The notes under the pieces were generated by a model, which saw nothing but the letters and a program-made list of their open reading frames with translations, was not told where the DNA came from and did no database searches. From the NCBI GenBank assembly GCA_027052755.1, contig JALUEN010000121.1, positions 1 to 8,011 of the forward strand: a stretch of 8,011 nt of DNA. The letters are read 5' to 3'. The DNA comes from a bacterium. Lineage in GTDB: Bacteria; DRYD01; JALUEN01. Both the position numbers and the translations under genes were made by a program. Shown here in pieces: positions 1-5,328 of the stretch (within the stretch, counting starts at the first letter, position 1; each line of letters opens with the position of its first letter).

Positions 1-21
1 CTGTTAAGCTCGCAAATATCC

Positions 22-27
22 TATAAT
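22..27 (+). promoter_or_regulatory. -10 box of the C11 peptidase promoter
   Basis: A perfect TATAAT hexamer lies 37 bases before the TTG start codon, which would place the transcription start near position 34 and give a short leader with an SD site. With a 17-base spacer the -35 box would fall across the left edge of the window, so it cannot be checked. The CTGTTA at positions 1-6 is a poor alternative at 15-base spacing. Confidence 0.55.
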
Positions 28-64
28 TCCTAGTGAGAAGACATTTTTAAAGGAGGGGGTTACC

Positions 65-1318
65 TTGAAAATACAGCCTACACAAACGATCCTATCAACC
101 TCAATAAAGACAGTAAGATCAAAACCCAACGAGGTTAACCTATCTGGAGGAGATGAGGGAGTTGAGAAGGATTGGCTAATTATCTACTACGGAGCTGGCG
201 ACAACAACCTAACTGATTACCTCTACGCTGACCTGAACGAGATAGAGCGAGTTGGCTCTGATCCCAAGACCCACATAGTAGCCCTTTTTGACGCAGGAAT
301 GAACAATAATAAGAGTACCAATAAGGCGATCTATACCCCCTGTCCGTTTAAAGGCGCTAAGGTATTCTATCTGAGAAGCGATTCGGATCCCTCTAAGATG
401 AACTCCCCGGTGATAGCAGAACTAGGACAGGTAAACATGGCTCACCCTGAGTTCATGGCCAACTTTATAAAGGAGGCTATGAAGAAATACCCAGCTAAAC
501 ACGTAGCTGTTATTATCTCCGATCACGGCGCTGGTTGGAGAGGAGCAGTAGAGGATGAAACTCACGCCTCCTGGATGAGACTCAGTAGGATTAAATCTGC
601 TCTCAAAAAGGTGTACCAGGAAACAGGTAGGAAGATAGATCTGTTAGGTTGGGATGCCTGTTTGATGGGTTCTGCTGAGGTAGCCTACGCCTTAAAGGAC
701 TACGTCAAGTATATGGTAGCCTCAGAGGAGTTTGAGGGTGGAGATGGCTGGCCCTACTCTAAAATATTCTCAAAGGCAATAGAGAACTTACAGAAAGCCC
801 TTAACTCTAAGGATATACCATCTCCAGAAGAGTTCGGGAAGATGATAGTTAAAGCTGCTGAGAGCTCACCTGAGGATATACAAACTCTTGCCCTGATAGA
901 CATGAGTAAAATGAGAGAACTAGCCAATAGGATAGACAAACTTGGCAAAGAGATCCTAAGGTATAACACGGACAAAGAGAGGAAAGCTATATTACGGGAG
1001 ATTTTGAGGAACACGGAGTCCTTTGGAGGGAAGAGGTACAACTATAAGGACATCTTTGATCTAGCTAAGAGGATATATCTAAGTCCTAAGATAGAGGACG
1101 AAGCCCTTAAGAGAGCTGCTAAAGAGCTATTCTCCTTCAAAAATAAGGTTGTACTAGCCTCACATAAAAATCAGAGCTACCACCCATACGCCTACGGCTT
1201 GCAGATAGAAGCTAACAGCTATAACGTTAGGCGAGAAGAGTACAAGGCAACAGATCTAGCCAAAGATACTCAATGGGATGAAGCCATGGCTAGCTTAAGC
1301 AACTGGCCTTTTGGATAA
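65..1318 (+). CDS. Clostripain-family (peptidase C11) cysteine protease, apparently cytoplasmic
   Basis: This is a 417-residue protein of the clostripain/C11 family, clan CD cysteine peptidases that usually cut after Arg or Lys. The first strand motif with GAGDNNL is at residues 43-49. The catalytic histidine is His154 in SDHGAGW, and the catalytic cysteine is Cys199 in WDACLMG. The following ASEEFEGGDGWPY block (219-231) is also typical of the family. The His-Cys spacing and total length fit a complete C11 core. There is no signal peptide or membrane segment: the first 35 residues are polar, followed directly by the catalytic fold. Many characterised C11 enzymes are secreted, so this one may act inside the cell. 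The TTG start is chosen because AAAGGAGGGGG (49-59) ends five bases before it. The gene is monocistronic and faces rpmE. The substrate is unknown. Confidence 0.9.
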   Translation: MKIQPTQTILSTSIKTVRSKPNEVNLSGGDEGVEKDWLIIYYGAGDNNLTDYLYADLNEIERVGSDPKTHIVALFDAGMNNNKSTNKAIYTPCPFKGAKVFYLRSDSDPSKMNSPVIAELGQVNMAHPEFMANFIKEAMKKYPAKHVAVIISDHGAGWRGAVEDETHASWMRLSRIKSALKKVYQETGRKIDLLGWDACLMGSAEVAYALKDYVKYMVASEEFEGGDGWPYSKIFSKAIENLQKALNSKDIPSPEEFGKMIVKAAESSPEDIQTLALIDMSKMRELANRIDKLGKEILRYNTDKERKAILREILRNTESFGGKRYNYKDIFDLAKRIYLSPKIEDEALKRAAKELFSFKNKVVLASHKNQSYHPYAYGLQIEANSYNVRREEYKATDLAKDTQWDEAMASLSNWPFG

Positions 1319-1420
1319 GAGCCTATACGGTTTACAGTTTAGAACCAGTATCCCATCAGCTAGACTAAGTATTAATACAAACAGGAGGTAAAGGGATCGT
1401 AACATCTTTAATAAGAAGAT
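1319..1420. other. Convergent gap between C11 peptidase and rpmE
   Basis: This stretch of about 100 bases separates the two converging stop codons. I find no hairpin followed by a T-run in either direction, so no intrinsic terminator can be called. It contains a 10-base palindrome, GTATTAATAC (1369-1378), and an SD-like AGGAGGT (1383-1389) with no ATG, GTG or TTG at usable distance. A weak four-base-pair inverted repeat, GAAG/CTTC (1415-1427), overlaps the rpmE stop codon. Confidence 0.5.
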
Positions 1421-1645
1421 CTACTTCCTAACCGCCTTCAGGTAGTCCTTACCATACTTAGATAGGAACTTCTCTACCCTACCCCTAGCCTCCAAGGTCA
1501 TCTGCTTCTGACCAGTGTAAAACGGGTGGCACTCAGAACATACCTCCACCTTTAGCTCTGGTCTGGTTGATAAGGTCTTAAAAGTGTTTCCACAAGCACA
1601 GGTAACCGTTGCCCAGTATAGCCTAGGATGTATCCCTTTTTTCAT
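1421..1645 (-). CDS. rpmE: 50S ribosomal protein L31 (zinc-binding form)
   Basis: This encodes bacterial ribosomal protein bL31, a small protein of the large subunit that bridges to the small subunit. The 74-residue product begins MKKGIHP, the classic L31 N-terminus, and carries the four zinc-ligand cysteines Cys16, Cys18, Cys36 and Cys39 (CACGN and [10 protein letters not shown]). This is therefore the C+ zinc form rather than the cysteine-free paralogue. The tail is lysine- and arginine-rich. A TTG two codons upstream (1649-1651) keeps the frame open, but it sits only about one base from the SD. The ATG at 1643-1645 is seven bases away and gives the canonical N-terminus, so I use it. The gene stands alone and is divergent from the grpE operon. 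No transcription factor Rho or prfA gene, frequent neighbours elsewhere, is present. Confidence 0.96.
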   Translation of the reverse strand: MKKGIHPRLYWATVTCACGNTFKTLSTRPELKVEVCSECHPFYTGQKQMTLEARGRVEKFLSKYGKDYLKAVRK

Positions 1646-1652
1646 TCTCAAT

Positions 1653-1660
1653 CCCTCCCA
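1653..1660 (-). promoter_or_regulatory. Ribosome binding site deciding the rpmE start
   Basis: Read on the minus strand this is GGGAGGGA. It is too close to the TTG at 1649-1651 for initiation but correctly spaced for the ATG at 1643-1645, so it supports the shorter, canonical L31 N-terminus. Confidence 0.7.
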
Positions 1661-1808
1661 AAACTGTATTATTAGGAAGTCCTTAAGATGTTTTTTTGCA
1701 TAAAACCTAAAATTCCTCTTAAGCTGGAGCTAATTAAGGGGACTTTCAACGAAAGGAGTTAAAGAGGAAATAAGTTTTCGTGAGGAAAAGAGTAAAGGGG
1801 GAAGACTA
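1661..1808. other. Divergent intergenic region, rpmE / grpE operon
   Basis: This region must hold promoters for rpmE (leftward) and for the grpE-led gene string (rightward), but neither is clear. TATTAT at 1667-1672 matches five of six -10 positions in the rightward direction without a recognisable -35. On the minus strand TTGAAA (1749-1744) resembles a -35 box but has no -10 partner at 16-18 bases. A T7 run (1691-1697) and repeated CTTAAG motifs (1682-1687 and 1718-1723) are present. I see no CIRCE operator (TTAGCACTC-N9-GAGTGCTAA), the usual HrcA site before grpE/dnaK genes, and no small ORF with a ribosome binding site. Confidence 0.45.
1718..1738. repeat. Imperfect inverted repeat upstream of grpE
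   Basis: The left arm CTTAAGCT and right arm AGCTAATTAAG pair around a GG centre, with three unpaired bases in the right arm. The sequence is AT-rich and lies in the divergent promoter region, so it could be an operator or a small leader hairpin. It does not match an operator I know, and an arm this short could arise by chance. Confidence 0.3.
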
Positions 1809-1816
1809 TTGAGAAA

Positions 1817-1824
1817 GGGAGGGG
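1817..1824 (+). promoter_or_regulatory. Ribosome binding site deciding the grpE start
   Basis: GGGAGGGG lies five bases before the GTG at 1830, with its GGAGG core seven bases away. A competing site, AAAGGGGG (1793-1800), precedes an in-frame TTG at 1809. The better core and better start codon favour the GTG, but use of both starts is possible. Confidence 0.6.
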
Positions 1825-1829
1825 TACCG

Positions 1830-2792
1830 GTGAGCGATAAGAGGGAGAAAGTTAAAGACCTCATTGATAGGTTATCAAGCAAGTACTCATTCTTTCAAAA
1901 CTTATCCAACGCATTTAATAGATTAGAAAGCGATGATAGGATTATAGACTTCCTCAGGTTAGTGATAGAGACATTGGACAGTAAGTATGACGAACTTAAC
2001 AAAAACTTTGAGCTTTTAAAGGCTAAGCTATCTGAAATAGAGGAAGCTAGAACTACTAAGGAAGAGAGCGCGATAGTAGAAGCTAAAGGAGAGGGTAGAG
2101 AGGAGCTGAGCGGAGGCGAGATATCAGAGGAGAAGATCAGGGAGCTCATGGAGGCAGATGTAGATGAGCTCTCAGATGAAGAGCTTAGAGCTCTAGTAAG
2201 GCGTCTGAGAGATGCTCTAAGGGAAGCTTTGAGGGCTTACGAGGAGAAATCCAATGAGCTAAAGGACCTGCAGGAGAAAACCTCAATGTACAAAGCAGCA
2301 TTTGATAGGTTTAACCAGCTAGCAACTGCTTACCAACAGCTAAAAGAGGATTATGATTCCTACAGGACGAGAATTCAGAGGAACCTCCAGAAATTAGAGA
2401 GAGAGGTTAAGGAAAGGGTTCTCTCCAAGTTCATAACCATATTAGATAACTTTGATTACGCCCTCAAGGCTACTGATAATGTAAATAACCCTACCGCGCT
2501 GAAGTATATCCTAGAAGGAATTAAGACGATAAAAACCCAGATAGAGGACCTACTAGCTGAAGAAGGTCTAGAGATCATTGATGCTAAAGGGGAGAAATTT
2601 GATCCTAAGTACCATGAGGTATTTGAGGTAGTGGAGAACCCTAATCTACCTGACGAGACCGTCGTTGAACAGATAAGAAAGGGATACAAGTTAATGGATA
2701 AAGTGATAAGGCCAGCACTTGTTAAAGTCTCTAAGAGACCAAAGGGAAAAAGAGGAGAAAACAACCATAAAGCTAACTCAGAAGCAGGTTAA
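1830..2792 (+). CDS. grpE: GrpE nucleotide exchange factor with long coiled-coil N-terminal extension
   Basis: GrpE drives ADP release from the chaperone DnaK in the cytoplasm. From the GTG start the protein has 320 residues, against roughly 170-220 for typical GrpE. The C-terminal half is canonical: the helix with DYDSYRTRIQ (174-183), then LDNFDYALKA (205-214), the EGIKTIKTQIEDLL helix (229-242), and the beta-wing with GEKFDPKYHEVFEVVE (254-269) and GYKLMDKVIRPALVKVS (285-301). The first 165 residues or so are extra, highly charged and helical, with a Glu/Gly-rich linker near residues 85-103 and probable coiled coils on both sides. An in-frame TTG at 1809 would add seven residues. This is the first gene of a seven-gene same-strand run, with no dnaK, dnaJ or hrcA nearby. 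The GrpE assignment rests on the C-terminal half. The extension is unexplained. Confidence 0.9.
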   Translation: MSDKREKVKDLIDRLSSKYSFFQNLSNAFNRLESDDRIIDFLRLVIETLDSKYDELNKNFELLKAKLSEIEEARTTKEESAIVEAKGEGREELSGGEISEEKIRELMEADVDELSDEELRALVRRLRDALREALRAYEEKSNELKDLQEKTSMYKAAFDRFNQLATAYQQLKEDYDSYRTRIQRNLQKLEREVKERVLSKFITILDNFDYALKATDNVNNPTALKYILEGIKTIKTQIEDLLAEEGLEIIDAKGEKFDPKYHEVFEVVENPNLPDETVVEQIRKGYKLMDKVIRPALVKVSKRPKGKRGENNHKANSEAG

Positions 2793-2832
2793 CCTCATAA
2801 AAGCCTCAAAAAACCAAGTGAGGTGACATCTA

Positions 2833-3852
2833 TTGGAAAAAGAAACAGCACCTCAAGAGGAGAGAGAGGAATTAGAGATATCTTCTAAAAAGGAAGCTAG
2901 CTCTTCTCCTCTATCTCCAAGGGAGATATATAAAACCGCTTTCTCCCTTATCACAGCTCTGCTGATCATCTTTTTAGTAGCTTTCTCTATCTTCTACTCA
3001 CTTTTCTGGATATATATGAAGTACTGGCATAAAGAGGAGACGATCGTACCATCTGTTGAGAGGCTTCCCTTAGAGCAAGCCTCTAAAGTACTGTACGCTG
3101 CAAACTTAGTTCCAGAGGTAGAGGGATATGTGGAAAGCGATATCCCTGAGATGAGAGTAGCTAAACAGGTGCCATATCCTGGTATGAAAACAGTGGTAGG
3201 TAGAAAGGTGAAGCTCTTCCTCAGCTTAGGAGCTCAGGGAATAAAGATGCCAGATCTATTCGGCATGAAGATAGATGACCTGAAAGAGGTATTAGACAAC
3301 TTACACCTCAGGTATACCGTTTACGCTATATCAACCAACATCGTTCCACCTGGTATAGTATTAGATCAAATACCAGATCCAGGAACCCCTATAACCCCAA
3401 ACACCAGGCTATCATTATTTGTATCCTCTCCTCCAAAAGATATTCCACTCTCTGACACCCTTGGAGAGCCGATATATACCTTAGCTAGGACGCTGATAGA
3501 GAGAGATATAGAGGTATACGAGATAAATTATAAACCCATAAAGGAAAATGAGCTCTTCTCACCTTTAGAGGTAACTGAGATCTACACTAGAGGTGAGATG
3601 CTTAAAGCTACCGTAGCTTTAAGGTATAACATGCCAGTGGAGATCAAGGAACTGAGCTTCTCAGTTAACATTCCCCCAACGAAGAGCAGAGTAAAGGTAG
3701 CCGTGATGAAAAGCGATTACTTAGGGGAGAGAGTCATCTTCAAAGCTTACTTAAAAGGACCAACTATCCTTAAACTAGATTGCTTCACTTTCGGTAGAGC
3801 TACGATAAAAGTGATGATAAACGATAAGAAGTTTAGCGAGTTCTCCTATTAG
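2833..3852 (+). CDS. Membrane-anchored PASTA-domain protein without a kinase domain
   Basis: This 339-residue protein has a short acidic, Ser-rich cytoplasmic tail (1-33), one hydrophobic membrane segment (about 36-62) and an extracytoplasmic remainder. Two PASTA domains follow. The first (about 70-133) has VPSVERLPLEQASKVLYAANL and a VPYPGMKTVVGRKVKLFLS end. The second (about 138-198) has MPDLFGMKIDDLKEVLDNLHL and DQIPDPGTPITPNTRLSLFVS. PASTA domains commonly bind muropeptides or peptidoglycan in Ser/Thr kinases and penicillin-binding proteins. The C-terminal 140 residues start like a third, degenerate PASTA and then become a beta-rich domain I do not recognise. No kinase or transpeptidase motifs are present. 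The start is TTG with GAGGTGA seven bases upstream; the gap from grpE is 40 bases. Inferred role: envelope sensing or anchoring. The substrate is unproven. Confidence 0.85.
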   Translation: MEKETAPQEEREELEISSKKEASSSPLSPREIYKTAFSLITALLIIFLVAFSIFYSLFWIYMKYWHKEETIVPSVERLPLEQASKVLYAANLVPEVEGYVESDIPEMRVAKQVPYPGMKTVVGRKVKLFLSLGAQGIKMPDLFGMKIDDLKEVLDNLHLRYTVYAISTNIVPPGIVLDQIPDPGTPITPNTRLSLFVSSPPKDIPLSDTLGEPIYTLARTLIERDIEVYEINYKPIKENELFSPLEVTEIYTRGEMLKATVALRYNMPVEIKELSFSVNIPPTKSRVKVAVMKSDYLGERVIFKAYLKGPTILKLDCFTFGRATIKVMINDKKFSEFSY

Positions 3853-3869
3853 TACTATCCCTTTCTTGG

Positions 3870-3876
3870 AAGGAGG
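3870..3876 (+). promoter_or_regulatory. Ribosome binding site deciding the rpe start
   Basis: AAGGAGG is only three bases from the GTG at 3880 but nine bases from the ATG at 3886. The ATG is preferred, though the two proteins differ by just two residues. Confidence 0.6.
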
Positions 3877-3885
3877 CGCGTGAAG

Positions 3886-4542
3886 ATGACAGATGAGATA
3901 CTAGTTTACGCTTCTATTCTAGGAGGCGATCTAGCAAACTTATCCTCAGAGATTAAGAGAGTAGAGGAAGCAGGAGCAGACGCCATTCACCTTGATGTGA
4001 TGGACGGGCACTTTGTACCTAACTTAACCTTCGGTCCCCCTGTTATCAAAGCTCTGAGTAAATATACGAGCTTACCAATGCATGCTCACCTTATGGTAAC
4101 TAACCCATGGGATTACATTAAAACACTAGCTCAGATAGGAATTCAAGAGGTAACCTTTCACATAGAGACTACACCCCATCCTATAAGACTACTCAGGGAG
4201 ATCAGAGAAACGGGCTTAAGAGGAGGTATCGCTATCTCTCCTGCAACGCCTGAAAATAGCATCGTTTACCTTGAGAACGAGATAGATATACTGCTGGTGA
4301 TGAGCGTAGAGCCAGGGTTTGCCGGACAGAGTTTCATAGAGAACACTTACGAGAAGTTAAAGAGGATAAAGGAAATTGTAAAGAATTGGAAAAAAAGACC
4401 TTTAATTATGGTAGACGGTGGGGTCAGCGATCGTAACGCTAAAAAACTAGTGGAACTTGGTGTTAGAGGGTTAGTGTGCGCATCCTATCTCTTCAAAGCT
4501 AAGAATATGAAGGAAGCGGTAGATAAGTTAAAAAACATTTAA
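3886..4542 (+). CDS. rpe: Ribulose-phosphate 3-epimerase
   Basis: The enzyme interconverts D-ribulose-5-phosphate and D-xylulose-5-phosphate in the pentose phosphate pathway. The 218-residue product has the family's usual length and a TIM-barrel pattern. The metal ligands are visible as His35 and Asp37 in IHLDVMDGHFVPN (34-46), His68 in HLMV, and Asp177 in VDGGVSDRNA (176-185). Asp37 and Asp177 are the acid/base pair. The phosphate-loop signature MSVEPGFAGQSF (139-150) is intact. The N-terminal strand reads YASILGGDLANL, a variant of the common PSILSADF, keeping the key Ser. The gene starts 33 bases after the PASTA gene and ends 26 bases before the sigma gene. With rpiB downstream it forms a pair around ribulose-5-phosphate. 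Nothing suggests inactivity. Confidence 0.97.
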   Translation: MTDEILVYASILGGDLANLSSEIKRVEEAGADAIHLDVMDGHFVPNLTFGPPVIKALSKYTSLPMHAHLMVTNPWDYIKTLAQIGIQEVTFHIETTPHPIRLLREIRETGLRGGIAISPATPENSIVYLENEIDILLVMSVEPGFAGQSFIENTYEKLKRIKEIVKNWKKRPLIMVDGGVSDRNAKKLVELGVRGLVCASYLFKAKNMKEAVDKLKNI

Positions 4543-4568
4543 ATTACCCTTTAACGAGGAGCACCGGG

Positions 4569-5315
4569 ATGAAGGATAAGAACGAGATAGACGAACTTTG
4601 GCAGGAGTTTAAACTGAACGATAACTTAGAAGCCAGGGATTCACTTATAGAGTATTACCTACCGCTAGTTGAGAAGATCGTTAGGAGAATCTTCGCGCAG
4701 AAGCGAGCGATAATAAGTAGTGATCTAGACTTAGAAGATCTAATAAGCATAGGAACAATTGCCCTCATAAAAGCTATTGATAACTTTGACATAGAAAGAG
4801 GCACTAGCTTTGAGAGCTATGCCTATAAGATGATACATGGCTACGTATTTAACTACATCAGCTCAAAACTTCCGATATCAACTAAGAGTTATAAGCGCTT
4901 GAGGAAATCCATAGAAGAGAATTGGGAGGAAAACCCAGAGAAAGCTCAACAGAAACTTAGGGATTTAATCCATGGGATAGCACTAGCTAAGCTGATATCC
5001 CTGGAACGAGCTATAACAGTTGACGAGGATCTGAAGATAATAGATAGAATTGCCGATGACTCCTGGCTTTCACCACAAGCTATGGTGGAAAATAAGGAGA
5101 TCCTTCAGAAAATAAAGGAATTATTAGAGAACCTAACACCACACGAGAAAAGAGTGATCATAGAATACTATTATGAGAATAAAAAGTTCGTTGAGATAGC
5201 TAACGAGTTGGGGATAACTAGGCAGAGAATTTCCCAGCTTCACAACACAGCGATAAGAAAGCTTAGGATATGGCTTAAACGTTTAGAAGAGGGAGACACT
5301 CAACGGGAAAAATAG
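4569..5315 (+). CDS. Sigma-70 family alternative sigma factor, FliA/WhiG-like
   Basis: This 248-residue sigma factor has regions 2, 3 and 4 and no region 1.1. Region 2 begins with ARDSLIEYYLPLVEKIVRRI (22-41) and continues through DLEDLISIGTIALIKAIDNF (54-73) and DIERGTSFESYAYKMIHGYV (74-93). A charged region 3 follows, with the conserved-looking stretch ISLERAITVDEDLKIIDRIADD (143-164). Region 4 is ENLTPHEKRVIIEYYY (187-202) plus the helix-turn-helix EIANELGITRQRISQLHNTAIRKLR (209-233). Layout and length match the FliA/WhiG/SigF group. The tryptophan usual in region 2.3 of many sigmas and the VPRS-type motif after region 2.4 are not conserved, so promoter choice may differ from textbook FliA. 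No flagellar or anti-sigma gene is recognisable here. The ATG start has GAGGAG seven bases upstream. Its regulon cannot be deduced. Confidence 0.9.
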   Translation: MKDKNEIDELWQEFKLNDNLEARDSLIEYYLPLVEKIVRRIFAQKRAIISSDLDLEDLISIGTIALIKAIDNFDIERGTSFESYAYKMIHGYVFNYISSKLPISTKSYKRLRKSIEENWEENPEKAQQKLRDLIHGIALAKLISLERAITVDEDLKIIDRIADDSWLSPQAMVENKEILQKIKELLENLTPHEKRVIIEYYYENKKFVEIANELGITRQRISQLHNTAIRKLRIWLKRLEEGDTQREK

Positions 5316-5320
5316 GAGGT
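5314..5320 (+). promoter_or_regulatory. Ribosome binding site overlapping the sigma-factor stop codon
   Basis: AGGAGGT overlaps the last two bases of the sigma gene's TAG stop codon (5313-5315) and lies eight bases before the next ATG. This arrangement favours translational coupling of the sigma factor and the zinc-ribbon protein. Confidence 0.7.
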
Positions 5321-5328
5321 CGGTTGGC

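Noticed and set aside
1369..1378. GTATTAATAC palindrome as a terminator stem
   Set aside because: It is AT-only except for its ends, has no loop and no following T-run; a stable RNA hairpin is unlikely.
1649..1651. TTG as the start of rpmE
   Set aside because: It is almost in contact with the SD; the ATG two codons later has correct spacing and gives the canonical MKKGIHP start.
1809..1811. TTG as the start of grpE
   Set aside because: It has an acceptable SD (AAAGGGGG, eight bases away), but the GTG at 1830 has a better SD and a stronger start codon. Kept as an alternative only.
1661..1829. CIRCE/HrcA operator before grpE
   Set aside because: I searched for TTAGCACTC and GAGTGCTAA halves and found neither.
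1895..2764. Antisense open frames opposite grpE
   Set aside because: They are Ser/Leu-rich mirror translations of a Glu/Lys-rich coding strand, with no SD and no family motifs; similar shadows oppose the C11 peptidase, the zinc-ribbon gene and rpiB.
3468..3475. GCCGATAT resembling a FliA -10 element (GCCGATAA)
   Set aside because: It lies inside the PASTA coding region and has no TAAA at the required distance.
3880..3882. GTG as the start of rpe
   Set aside because: Only three bases separate it from the SD; the ATG six bases later is better spaced.
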